This document shows, in pieces, positions 1 through 9,517 of a stretch of 64,000 nt of DNA. Made by a program: the position numbers and the translations under genes. Source of the DNA: Panulirus ornatus (taxonomy: Eukaryota; Arthropoda; Malacostraca; Decapoda; Palinuridae); assembly GCF_036320965.1 (NCBI RefSeq), contig NC_092228.1:15425307-15489306 (forward strand), given 5' to 3'. The notes under the pieces were generated by a model. The model was not told where the DNA came from. It ran no database searches and saw nothing but the letters and a program-made list of their open reading frames with translations. Positions within the stretch are counted from its first letter, which is position 1, and each line of letters begins with the position of its first letter.

Positions 1-198
1 TGCCTCCTGTGGGTGGCGACGTTTGGGCCTCCTCCAGTGCTGCTGGTGAAGTCCACTGGCAGGGAAGAAGCCGTACTCACGAAGAGGGTACGGGAGAACC
101 CAGAGGGTAAAGATTCGCCCTTGATCCCCCTCGAGATGATCGCCGTTGCAGTGATGGGCAAGACAGCCGCCAGCTTGATGTCCAACCTGGATATATAG
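1..198 (+). other. Open frame at window edge, possible 3' exon end
   Basis: Frame 1 is open from the first base to a TAG at 196-198 (65 codons). Third positions are G/C-rich, unlike the AT-rich DNA that follows, which would suit a last coding exon running into a 3' UTR. The peptide has a Gly-Pro-Pro-Pro stretch near its start and a hydrophobic segment (roughly residues 46-57) before the stop. No family is recognised. The opposite strand is also open for much of this stretch, so coding status is unproven. If the Cdep-like gene has a 5' UTR intron here, this frame would lie inside it. Confidence 0.22.
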
Positions 199-1000
199 TT
201 ATCCACTTGATTATGTTTGATATGTGCTGTGTAGACTACTTTTAAACCCTGAAAATATTCTAATGTAAATATTGTCCATTACTTTTACGTTCCGATACGC
301 TGACCATCTTTAACTTTATTTGTTTAAGGAAAAAGAAGTATTGGGCTCAAACATCGTTAATGATGTCGCTTGTGCCTCGCAGAAGAACGAGTCAACGTAA
401 ACCATGATATGTTCTATGAGGTTTACAATTTCTCAAATTCTTCAAATATGAACTTCGTACGTTAATCAATTTTGAATAATTGGTAGCTTTGCCTTCCATA
501 TTAGTGGCTGAGCCGTCTCAACTTTGAAACAAAGGAAATAGAACAAAGCACACAGGGTTTCTTCTCTCTTCATGATACCATATTCTTAATTTGTAGGTGT
601 AGGAACACCCAGAAATTTTATACTGAACCTTAAAAGAAAGTAAAGTTTAGTCCTGTGACTTTCATGATGATGTAGTATACGTACATAGTTGTAGGTAGTG
701 TTTTCTAGGTACGCTGGTGTGGATCCCAGACACCCCCAGCTCTGGAGGGGGAGAACACCCACCAGAATCACCCAGGTATACGTGAGGTGTATGCCACACA
801 TGCCTGGTGACTCCCATCAATATTGTTCGTAAAAGTAAAACCTCACATATTTTTTTTATCTGTGATATTATTTTTGCTATTTTTTTTTAGCATTACCTTT
901 GATTTTCGGTGACGTTCCTTATTTGTTTGGCAGACGTAAGGTAATTATTTTGTTTTTGGTAGTGTATAGTGTTTACATGTTGGTAATGGAGGTTGTTTTG
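199..1000. other. No recognisable gene; AT-leaning non-coding DNA
   Basis: No frame with protein-like composition and no repeat array were seen. A 71-codon minus-strand frame at 586-801 has no recognisable motif. The right end grades into the pyrimidine tract of the splice acceptor at 1010. Confidence 0.6.
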
Positions 1001-1010
1001 ATTTTTGCAG
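990..1010 (+). promoter_or_regulatory. Candidate splice acceptor before first coding exon
   Basis: A T-rich tract (TTGTTTTGATTTTTGCAG, ending at 1010) fits an acceptor consensus well. It lies 74 bases before the proposed start codon, so the joined exon would begin with 5' UTR. Direct transcription starting upstream of 1010 remains possible. Confidence 0.5.
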
Positions 1011-1249
1011 AGTGCGTAAGATGTTGTGGTAACGCCGCCCGAGACTGAACTCGTTGGATCCGCACGGTGGGCGTGGTTGTGGCGATGGCTGGAGCTGACA
1101 GTGGCGGGGGGCGTTCCCTGGGCGGTGGCGGCCCGGGGGACGGAGGAGGGGTCAGAACCCCGCCCACGACGCCCAAGAAGGTGGGCGGCAAGATGCTGGC
1201 CGTCAAGATTCTCATGTTGGACGACACCTACACACTCTTCCAGATACAG
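1011..1249 (+). CDS. Cdep: First coding exon of a Cdep/FARP-like FERM-RhoGEF-PH protein (coding part 1085-1249)
   Basis: Translation is placed at ATG 1085, which has a strong context (GTGGCGATGG). An in-frame TGA at 1046-1048 closes the frame upstream, so 1011-1084 is 5' UTR. The 55-codon exon encodes a Gly-rich, disordered leader (residues 1-25), then Thr-Pro and Lys/Gly residues, then a beta-strand-like segment KMLAVKILMLDDTYTLFQIQ (residues 36-55). That segment matches the first strands of the FERM F1 ubiquitin-like lobe as I remember it from Drosophila Cdep and vertebrate FARP1/2. These proteins are cortical Rho/Rac exchange factors that bind membrane through FERM and PH domains and act in dendrite and cytoskeletal regulation. 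The exon ends in phase 0 at a GT donor, so the rest of the F1 lobe must be downstream. I recognise no later exon in the window. FRMD7-like or another FERM protein is the main alternative. Confidence 0.68.
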
Positions 1250-1255
1250 GTTAGT
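1250..1255 (+). promoter_or_regulatory. Splice donor of first coding exon
   Basis: CAG|GTTAGT follows codon 55 of the FERM exon exactly in phase 0. The FERM homology breaks off here, as expected at an exon boundary. Confidence 0.6.
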
Positions 1256-1280
1256 CCTGCCCCCTCCGCCTCGACCTACG

Positions 1281-1612
1281 CATGACCACTACCATGTACC
1301 CACTACCCCAGGTTGGTCTACCTTGACCATTACCATGTACCCACTACCCCAGGTTGGTCTACCTTGACCACTACCATGTACCCACTTCCCCAGGTTGGTC
1401 TAGCATGACCACTACCATGTACCCACTACCCCAGGTTGGTCTAGCATGACCTCTACCATGTACCCACTACCCCCAAGTTGGTCTAGCATGACCTCTACCA
1501 TGTACCCACTACCCCAGGTTGGTCTACCTTGACCATTACCATGTACCCACTACCCCAGGTTGGTCTAGCATGACCACTACCATGTACCCACTACCCCAGG
1601 TTGGTGTAGCAT
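1281..1612 (+). repeat. 41-bp minisatellite, 8 copies, just inside the intron
   Basis: Eight head-to-tail units of 41 bp (one is 42) begin about 30 bases after the donor. Each carries CCATGTACCCACTACC followed by CCAGGTTGGT. Units differ by single changes such as CTACCTTGACC versus CTAGCATGACC, arranged in blocks. Each unit contains a pyrimidine-rich AG followed by GTTGGT, resembling a weak acceptor fused to a weak donor. Confidence 0.92.
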
Positions 1613-1923
1613 TAAAAGGTAAACCTAATGTAAGGTAATTCAGGTGACAAAATTTCCAGTTCCTCTCTGTTATGGCTGTTGGCAACAGACTTAGCGAACG
1701 GGTCGAGTTTGATGTGATTCAACATGTGTACAGTGGCTGTGTTCGTGGCATAGCAAGGGCCGTCAAGGTGATTCGTGTGTAAGGAACAACAACTACAAAA
1801 AAGGGACACGATTACAGAGTTCAAGTGACATCACGACTGAAAAAAAAAAAAATAATGGTGTTTGACGTGTATCATACAGATTAAGTCTATCTGACCATTT
1901 GACTATTACTAGTCGTTAGATCC

Positions 1924-1924
<1 letters not shown>
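1613..1924. other. No recognisable gene
   Basis: Unremarkable intronic sequence with a short A-run near 1840-1851. A 70-codon minus-strand frame at 1612-1824 shows no family features. Confidence 0.6.

Positions 1925-1962
<38 letters not shown>
1925..1962. repeat. (AC)n microsatellite
   Basis: Perfect AC repeat of 19 units abutting the head of a tRNA-derived SINE. Confidence 0.97.
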
Positions 1963-1964
<2 letters not shown>

Positions 1965-2210
1965 CCGTGGTGTAACGGTTAGCGTCACGAATGAACCGGC
2001 CGCCCCCGAGATTCAAACCCGCATCGGTTCGAATCCTGGTCGCGGCAGCCGGTCCACAGTCCACTCACCAGTTCGTCCTCCACTAGTGGCTGTTCAATAA
2101 GATGGGTGCCTCGCATAGGCTAGTATGTGTGTGCCCCTTTTGTGGCGCAGACGTTTGGAAATATTTCTGTGTATAGTTTTGGGCAACATTAAAGTCAGCG
2201 GTTATACATG
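1963..2210 (+). mobile_element. tRNA-derived SINE, head plus possible tail
   Basis: The head carries both internal RNA polymerase III promoter boxes. The A box is TGGTGTAACGG at 1968-1978 and the B box is a perfect GGTTCGAATCC at 2026-2036. The A-to-B distance (58) is longer than in a normal tRNA, and the anticodon arm is not foldable as a functional tRNA, so this is a SINE or tRNA relic rather than a tRNA gene. The body after 2045 shows no coding. Related minus-strand pieces occur near 12.6, 19.9 and 60.1 kb. The 3' limit is uncertain. Confidence 0.72.
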
Positions 2211-2223
2211 AGGTCAGAGGTCA
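2211..2223 (+). promoter_or_regulatory. Perfect DR1 nuclear-receptor-type site
   Basis: AGGTCA-G-AGGTCA is a perfect direct repeat of the nuclear receptor half-site with a one-base spacer, the kind bound by RXR/USP and HNF4-type receptors. Function is not shown. Two more perfect DR1s occur at 15261 and 36211. Confidence 0.45.
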
Positions 2224-2476
2224 AGGGAAACAAATTTTTCCCCTTCCTTTTCCCTTTTCCCCTGGTGTGCTTTCTCCCGCTGACGCAGCGTTGCCGCTTG
2301 TTATGGGGCGGTGTTGTGCGTTTATAATAAAAGGATTATCGTCGCTTTTTTGTCCGTGAGCTGGGTGGCGGCCTTTGAGCGGGGGCGCGACACAGGCTGT
2401 AGACCTGGATTCATAGTGTTGTTTGTTCTGAGGATATGTGTTGGGATTACATGACAGTCGTCTGTACGAGTTATGT

Positions 2477-2480
<4 letters not shown>
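2224..2480. other. No recognisable gene
   Basis: Unique non-coding sequence between the DR1 site and a CT microsatellite. Confidence 0.6.

Positions 2481-2538
<58 letters not shown>
2481..2538. repeat. (CT)n microsatellite
   Basis: Uninterrupted CT repeat of 29 units, a homopurine/homopyrimidine mirror tract. Confidence 0.98.
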
Positions 2539-2541
<3 letters not shown>

Positions 2542-2722
2542 ATGTGGGTATTTACATGGTTTTGTGTGTGTTTGTGTGCCTACATGCTTGTGTGTATGAA
2601 CGCCTACTTGTTCTACACGGGGAGGGGGAGGGGGGTGCACTATTGGGTCCCCCCCATCTCTTGAAGTTTTTTTCTCTTATCGTACTTTTTTTTTTTCTAT
2701 ACGGAATTTTAAACTTCCGTAT

Positions 2723-2866
2723 GCTGTCGGCATTCAGTGTTTCATGAAGCAGTTCATTCCATTCATTCAAGCTGTCGGCATTCAGTGTTTCATGAAGCAG
2801 TTCATTCCATTCATTCAAGCTGTTGGCATTCTGTGTTTCATCAAGCAATTCGTTCCATTCATTCAA
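2723..2866 (+). repeat. 48-bp tandem repeat, 3 copies
   Basis: Three direct 48-bp units (starts 2723, 2771, 2819). The first two are identical or nearly so and the third has a few substitutions. The unit length is a multiple of three and contains no stop in one frame, which gives a false repetitive peptide on both strands. Confidence 0.92.
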
Positions 2867-3023
2867 GTGTTTCAGTTTGAAAGTGTTTCATTACGTCTTT
2901 TGTCGTCAACAAGTTTCTTGATTAATATCTTGTTATGGCTTCGAGAGTTGTTCTGTCTTTCGCGTCTTCCAAAGCATTGTTCTCTGTTGACATCGCCAAA
3001 CTGGTTGAAAACCTTAGTTTGTG

Positions 3024-3026
<3 letters not shown>

Positions 3027-3094
<68 letters not shown>
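3027..3094. repeat. (GA)n microsatellite
   Basis: Uninterrupted GA repeat of 34 units followed by an A-run. Confidence 0.98.
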
Positions 3095-3098
<4 letters not shown>

Positions 3099-3779
3099 AA
3101 AATTCTTCGAAAAGTGCAGGGTTAGAACAACCGGAGTTCGTGTAATGAAATTGAGCAATAAACATGTTTGAAAGGATGTAAAGAAGTATTTTTTTTTTGT
3201 AGTATAAAACGGATGGATGTATATAGTTAACACCTTAGATACGAAATATTGCATGTGGACAGCATACGGAAGTTAGCAAATGTGATAGTCAAGAAAATTA
3301 AAGATGTTGGGGGCCACACGAGTGTATAATTCCCTCCCCCCCCCCCCCCCGTGCAGGACAGACAGGTTAATTGCACAGTATTGGTCAGTAATTGACGGCT
3401 TCTGTCTGTAATCGTTTTACCAGCGGTAGATAATTCACTTACTCCGTCTGTCCATCACAGGTCTGCTTTTTGTTCCATAGTAATCCAGAATGTGCTGGAA
3501 GGCGTATGTCCTGACTTGCACTGAAAGGATATGCCGTGCTGGAGTTGACTGACTGGGGAGAATGTGTGGATACGACCCAACGGAGAACAGAAATGTTGTG
3601 GAGGCAACCTGCAGGAAATTAACTAAAATGTCGGGTCGTTACATCTGTTCCGACAGCAGTGGGCAGCGTACGGGATGTGGTGTGTGTATGTTAAAAACCA
3701 TTTCATCATCATTGTGTTGGAAAATGCCAGGTGATTGTATATCACTGTTACATTGATGAAGATTCACGTGGTTCCCATA
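3095..3779. other. No recognisable gene; contains poly-C
   Basis: A run of 15 C at 3336-3350 is the only distinctive feature. A 64-codon frame at 3562-3756 has no recognisable motif. Confidence 0.6.
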
Positions 3780-4023
3780 TTCTTTCTTTCTTTTAAACTA
3801 TTCGCCATTTCCCGCGTTAGCGAGGTAGCGTTTAGAACAGAGGACTGGGTCTCTGAGGGAATATCCTCATCTGGCCCCCTCTGTTCCTTCTTTTGGAAAA
3901 TTAAAAAAAAAAAAAAAAAACGAGAGGGGAGGATTTCCAGCCCCCCGCTCCCTCCCCTTTTAGTCGCCTTCTACGACACGCAGGGAATACGTGGGAAGTA
4001 TTCTTTCTCCCCTATCCCCAGGG

Positions 4024-4026
<3 letters not shown>
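3780..4026 (-). mobile_element. SINE-like element B, near-complete copy
   Basis: Read on the minus strand this starts at the (TA)n with CCTGGGGATAGGGGAGAAAG, runs through a G-rich body and an A/T-run, and ends with CTACCTCGCTAACGCGGG followed by a tail rich in A and G. It matches the plus-strand copy at 22421-22641 along its length. No open frame or clear pol III boxes are seen, so it is non-autonomous. Its last ~35 bases, including a 5-bp hairpin, match the 3' end of the LINE next to it. Confidence 0.8.

Positions 4027-4078
<52 letters not shown>
4027..4078. repeat. (AT)n microsatellite between two retroelements
   Basis: 26 AT units separate element B from the 3' end of the LINE, both elements being on the minus strand. 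Confidence 0.97.
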
Positions 4079-4082
<4 letters not shown>

Positions 4083-4994
4083 TTTTTATTTATTATACTT
4101 TGTCGCTGTCTCCCGCGTTTGCGAGGTAGCGCAAGGAAACAGACGAAAGAAATGCCCCCCCCCATACACATGTATATACATACGTCCACACACGCAAATA
4201 TACATACCTACACAGCTTTCCATGGTTTACCCCAGACGCTTCACATGCCTTGATTCAATCCACTGACAGCACGTCAACCCCGGTATACCACATCGTTCCA
4301 ATTCACTCTATTCCTTGCCCTCCTTTCACCCTCCTGCATGTTCAGGCCCCGATCACACAAAATCTTTTTCACTCCATCTTTCCACCTCCAATTTGGTCTC
4401 CCTCTTCTCCTCGTTCCCTCCACCTCCGACACATATATCCTCTTGGTCAATCTTTCCTCACTCATTCTCTCCATGTGCCCAAACCACTTCAAAACACCCT
4501 CTTCTGCTCTCTCAACCACGCTCTTTTTATTTCCACACATCTCTCTTACCCTTACGTTACTTACTCGATCAAACCACCTCACACCACACATTGCCCTCAA
4601 ACATCTCATTTCCAGCACATCCATCCTCCTGCGCACAACTCTATCCATAGTCCACGCCTCGCAACCATACAACATTGTTGGAACCACTATTCCTTCATAC
4701 ATACCCATTTTTGCTTTCCGAGATAATGTTCTCGACTTCCACACATTCTTCAAGGCTCCCAGAATTTTCGCCCCCTCCCCCACCCTATGATCCACTTCCG
4801 CTTCCATGGTTCCATCCGCTGCCAGATCCACTCCCAGATATCTAAAACACTTCACTTCCTCCAGTTTTTCTCCATTCAAACTCACCTCCCAATTGACTTG
4901 ACCCTCAACCCTACTGTACCTAATAACCTTGCTCTTATTCACATTTACTCTTAACTTTCTTCTTCCACACACTTTACCATATATATATATATAT
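4079..4994 (-). mobile_element. 5'-truncated RTE-like LINE with 3' UTR
   Basis: On the minus strand, coding sequence for the C-terminal part of a reverse transcriptase (4980 to 4274) is followed by a ~195-bp 3' UTR ending in CTACCTCGCAAACGCGGGAG, a short A-rich stretch and (AT)n. The 5' end is lost at a small (AT)7 at 4981-4994. The 3' UTR is nearly identical to 12236-12360, so this family has moved recently. The RTE clade is inferred from the C-terminal motifs and microsatellite-like tail. Confidence 0.85.
4274..4980 (-). pseudogene. Reverse transcriptase C-terminal fragment (LINE ORF2)
   Basis: About 235 uninterrupted codons give the end of a non-LTR retrotransposon ORF2. From the N-terminus of the fragment, motifs are LRVNVNKSKV, then FRYLGVDLAADG, then PTMLYGCEAWT, then CLRAMCGVRW, then VLKWFGHMERM, then RRRGRPNWRWKDGV close to the stop. 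These are the thumb and C-terminal features of endonuclease-reverse transcriptases of the RTE type. The endonuclease and the catalytic F/YxDD motif are missing because the copy is 5'-truncated, so it cannot be active by itself. Lack of internal stops indicates a young insertion. A second, frameshifted copy lies at 46.1-46.7 kb. Confidence 0.88.
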
Positions 4995-6329
4995 GACATG
5001 GTAATAAGATAGAACGTCCTTCATTTGTCACCTTTGTGGCTTTGACAGTTGCGAGCAGTTATGACAGTAATGAGTGACCCACGTACAGATACCACGTCAT
5101 GACGTGACACAGCACATGTAACGGAGGGTTAGTAACGCGAAGTGACTGAGATGCTATCAGGGACGTTACACAGAAGATGGACAGAGCGTTGGAGAAATCT
5201 CCAAGGCTACTTGTTCTGTTTGTCAGTTGGGTGCCCCATGCGACGCACCGGAAGGATGGACTTGGCGAGATTGATTAACAATTCATTTATCCTTCTTCCG
5301 CGAAGCTGAGCCCCCTCGAGCTCCGGCGTTTCAAGAATCTGAAGAAGTTAATAAGGAAGTTGTTTAGGAAGTTGCAGGAAAGCCATTACGGAACAGGAGT
5401 ATTGCCAGAGACTTTAATCGGACTGGTACAAAGTGTGTGTGTGGGGGAAAAGATTAAAAGAAACTTGCCCCGAGTCCCAGAAACTTGATAGAGGTGGAAC
5501 AGATGAAAAGATGCCACCTGTGGAAACGCTTAAGCCTGGCGGATACTTCTGCCCAAGTCACCCCGCCTGTGAGCCAGCATCTCAGCTGGAACGTGTGGTG
5601 GTGGTGGCCACATACTCCGGGAAACAGGAATTACAGCCTTTACGGGCAAACCAACTGCTTCGTAGCCACAACCACTCGGCATACTCCTCAGGAAAGGGTA
5701 TTAGTAAGTGGAATTCTAGCTATAGATGAATTGACTTGGAAGGGATGAGCTGTGAACTATCTACAGTCTGATTTACGAAGTTTCGCTATTTTTAAGGAAA
5801 ATCTGAAGTAATGAGCGAAATATGAGTGTGGAAGATTCACACTAGGCTCGTACTCCTTAGAAAGGAGAAAAGAGGTAGAAAGTGTAAATTCTAAGAATGC
5901 CTTCGTCCCCGTCGTTTTTACGGTGATGACGAATTGAGAAAAGAAATTTATAGAAGAGGCTTCACGGAAGATGAAGGTAAGTATACAGTCAAAACGTGGA
6001 AGAATTTCGAAGAGGAAAATGGCATATGCGAAATAGAGAAGATTTAAGCTTGTTACGTGTATCTCTCTGCATATTCAGGATCAGTAGCTGAAATGTACAG
6101 AAAGTACCTTCACCAAGGACGGTGAGTTAGCTTTAACACTGGAAGTTTAGTGCAGATCAGTTGTCACTGGTCTGAGTGTATCTAATATGGTTAATGATTG
6201 AGGGTAATTTGCGGATGATATACAGCTTGAGGTCCATACAGATCTGACGTCGACATCCCGGTAAATTTCGAGAGAAGACAGTTGAAGATATATCTCTGCA
6301 CTCCGTCTTAGCAAGGACCAGACTTCTAG

Positions 6330-6331
<2 letters not shown>
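4995..6331. other. No recognisable gene (about 1.3 kb unique DNA)
   Basis: Two overlapping open frames at 5433-5748 (98 and 87 codons) have ordinary composition but no recognisable domain, start context or splice support. Nothing else stands out. Confidence 0.55.

Positions 6332-6405
<74 letters not shown>
6332..6405. repeat. (AT)n microsatellite at a retroelement 3' end
   Basis: 37 AT units lie directly beyond the 3' tail of the minus-strand chimeric element. Confidence 0.97.
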
Positions 6406-6407
<2 letters not shown>

Positions 6408-6770
6408 TTTTTTCTTTTCTTTCAAACTATTCGCCATTTCCCGCGTTAGCGAGGTAGCGTTAAGAACAGAGGACTGGGCCTTTGAGAGAACATCCTCACC
6501 TGGCCCCCTTCTCTGTCCCTTCTTTTGGAAAAAAAAAAAACTCCAACAGCCACATACGCACGTATACATAACAACATACACATATACATACGCAGGCATT
6601 ACATACATACATATGTACATATTCATACTTGTTTGCCTTCGTCCATTTCTGGCACCACCCCGCCCCACAAGAAAACAGCATCGCTATACCCTGCTTTAGC
6701 GAGGTAGCGCCAGGAAAACAGACGAAAAAAGGCCACATTCGTTCACACTCAGTCTCTAGCCGTCATGTAA
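6406..6770 (-). mobile_element. Chimeric retroelement: LINE 3' UTR segment joined to element B 3' half
   Basis: On the minus strand, 6770-6540 matches the LINE 3' UTR. It has the ACATGACGGCTAGAGACTGA stretch also seen (ACATGACAGCTAGAGA) at the end of the plus-strand LINE at 46.67 kb, and a first GCGCTACCTCGCTAAAGC hairpin region. It then passes through an A/T-run near 6528-6540 into the second half of element B (GAGGCCCAGTCC-like region, then CTACCTCGCTAACGCGGG) and ends in A-rich sequence and (AT)n. Two hairpin-core copies are thus present in one element. Confidence 0.7.
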
Positions 6771-8401
6771 ATGCTAAAAGCATTTGTCAGAGACTTGGAC
6801 ACCAGTAACATTCGAAAAAGGTTTTAAGAGCCCATTAAGATAGGCAGTAAATAGTATCCAAGCTTGAACTGTCACCCAGTAACAAAAAGCACAGATGATT
6901 CTTGAAATTAGTCAGGAGTGCGGAAAAGTAGCGATGGTGAATACAGTCAGACTTGCACATAACACAGGACATCGTAGGCTCAGCGTCCCTCCCGTTACAA
7001 AGTCGTGGATTAAAAGAAAGATAACCACAAAGAGACACTGAAGGAATAAGAGATGTGACCGTGGTGTCGCTGGTCCCTGAGGGAAACAGCGAGAGTTTGC
7101 ATGTTCAATTCCCTGACATACTGATGCCCCACAGAATTAATACAGTAGTAGTCTCGGGAATGAGATATATACGCACATCCAGAATGTCTCTCGCCCTAAG
7201 TTCTTATCATGGTGTCAAGTCCAATAACGGTGTCGTAATAAGAGTGCGACTAGGCTTGTTTTACCGTCCCCAGTTAACAGCGTAGGTTAGCAGACTTGAC
7301 CTCATGTAAACCATTGATAAAAGCGTCTAATACACGTATTGTTAAGGCAAGAGGTAATGAACTAAAAGCATCCGGGGACCGTGAGAGCCAATAGTCAATA
7401 CATTCAAGACCGATGTGAATGGTGCGCACGATCAATGTCCTAACCGTCGGCGTTCCCAGTAAGGCGACGAGTATCCGTTCGCCGCGGAAAGATGGATTCT
7501 CGGAACGCTGGGGGGCGGAGGAACAAGGCCTTCGCCGCTGGTGTTGACGTCTCACAAAACCTCTTGTCCTCACTTGAGAAATAGTTACTGCTGTCTGCTA
7601 GCATTGTCGTGCAAGGCCAGCAGCGTGAGTAAGCTATAAAATGTACAGAATACGTTAAGGGTATCAATTCCAGCAAGACTATTCACCTAATGGCATACAT
7701 AAAGATTAGGCGATAGGATCGTGTGTTTACTAGGAAGTGAGTATACGACCGAAAGATTCGTTTCCTAATGGTTACCCGAAAATAACGCTATCATAATGAA
7801 GTGAAAGACGGGCACTGGATGGAAATGGTAAAGCGTTTATTAAGTTGAAGAATACCCCCCCCCCCCCCCCGTCAATCATTCCGCCAACATATACGTAAAA
7901 CTTCATCGTTAAGCCCCTCATAATAAATTAAGCGGATTTTGGACAATTTCTGTCCGAACTTATCTTACGAGGATGATTGGCTGCTGGAGGACCAGGTCTT
8001 AGGGTACGCGAGAGCTTCGTGAGCGAACTGTAAATAAAGAGGGTGAATGAGAGATGCCATTGGAAATAAAATGTTTTGATTGGGGAACCTTTTTTTTTTT
8101 CTTTCTTTAACGGTTATCGTTCCAGTGTTATTCATTTGTAATGGTTTTTCGTTAGTTTATCGACGCTTTGAATTGATAGTCTCTATGCCGAACCGCTCCC
8201 CTGTGTGTAATCATCTCTTTTTGTATAGTAAGGGAAGGGAGATATATACACGCTCGTGGGAACCCATCTCCTGAGCATTCTACTATCGCACAGTTTTTCC
8301 AGTTCTTCGTGTGCTGTCAGCATTTACAGGTTCATCACTTACTTTTTTTTTTTCCATTCATCCAGTATTGTGTGTTTGGGCGTGACTGCTCTTTATGTGT
8401 T

Positions 8402-8404
<3 letters not shown>
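6771..8404. other. No recognisable gene; poly-C inside
   Basis: Mostly unique DNA with a 16-C run at 7855-7870. A stretch near 7064-7112 faintly recalls a tRNA relic (GTTCAATTCC at 7103-7112) but lacks a convincing A box. Open frames up to 99 codons (7274-7573, minus) have no recognisable motif. Confidence 0.5.

Positions 8405-8442
<38 letters not shown>
8405..8442. repeat. (GT)n microsatellite
   Basis: 19 uninterrupted GT units. Confidence 0.97.
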
Positions 8443-8444
<2 letters not shown>

Positions 8445-9064
8445 ATACTGAAATTAATAGGTCTCTTGGTTCTGTAAGGAAGACTGTCATAAGTGTCCAT
8501 AAGGGTGTATCCTCATATAACCAGGTCCAAAAACCACTGACGGATTTTTTTTCTAGTCGTTTGGATGAATGTATGATTGAAATCCACATTTGTATATAGC
8601 ACTGGAAACACGGACTTTACCAGCAGTACCTGTTAGGTGTGTAGCCAGGAGTAGTGTCAATTTGGCCGGTGCTTTGAAGCGCTACGCTCGTGTGGTGTTG
8701 CTCGCGTTAGTCGAGTGGGAGAGGGAAATAATCCACTGGGGTGTGTGTGGGTAACGTGCTGAAAGCCTGGAACAGCTGGTACTACAGCAGGTTGTCGTGC
8801 AGCAGCTGCATTTATCGATTTTTTTTTTTTGTGTGTGCGTATTAAAAGTTGTGCGAGGTCAGACACTCTTAGTAAAACAAAGTTCTTCGTGAAGCACTTG
8901 AGGATAATATTAACTTCTCTCGGTCTCTCCTCCGTTCCTTTCCTTCCTTCATCTTTCATTTTCGTTCTTCCCCTGCAGTGTATACCTGCAGCTCTCCCTC
9001 ATGGTCTGTGTGCGTGTTCCTGGCCTCAAGATGTGGTGGTCTTTGTGCAGTGCGGGCACTGAGC
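8443..9064. other. No recognisable gene
   Basis: Unique sequence with a T-run at 8819-8830 and no coding or repeat structure that I can support. Confidence 0.55.
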
Positions 9065-9372
9065 CGGACAGGGAATATATGGGAAAGCCAGATAACAGAA
9101 GACCTGATGGTCTGTGACGAGGTTAGCTGCTGAAGGACAGTGCATAGGAAAGTCAGATAACAGAAGACCTGATGGTCTGTGATGAGGTTATCTGCTGAAG
9201 GACAATACATAGGAAAGCCGGATAACAGAAGACCTGATGGTCTGTGACGAGGTTAGCTGCTGAAGGACAGTACATAGGAAAGCCAGATAACAGAAGACCT
9301 GATGGTCTATAAGTTTATCAGCTGGAAGACTGTACATGGAGAAGCCAAATAAGACCACATGATTTGTTCGTG
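9065..9372 (+). repeat. 65-bp tandem repeat, about 4.5 copies
   Basis: Units begin AGACCTGATGGTCTGTGACG at about 9100, 9165, 9230 and 9295 and continue with GAGGTTAGCTGCTGAAGGAC. They include GGAAAGCCAGATAACAGA. A degenerate piece leads in and out. The same unit recurs at 60715-60905 and 61093-61180, so it belongs to a dispersed family. Confidence 0.9.
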
Positions 9373-9517
9373 TTATCTGTTGGGCCAGCAATAGCATCAT
9401 ACATTCCAGATTTGTATGAAGAGAGGATGATAAAGCTGAAGGCTCTTGCAGAAGGCCTCTGGGATCCATTCCCCGCTACATAATCCATTCTAAATGAAGG
9501 GCGTGGCGGGTGACCGC

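Noticed and set aside
1026..1367. 113-codon frame overlapping the FERM exon in another phase
   Set aside because: Trp/Arg-rich, runs through the donor into the minisatellite, and lacks homology. The FERM frame explains the exon.
7060..7115. Possible tRNA or SINE from GTTCAATTCC
   Set aside because: No convincing A box or cloverleaf could be drawn, and only part of the B box fits.
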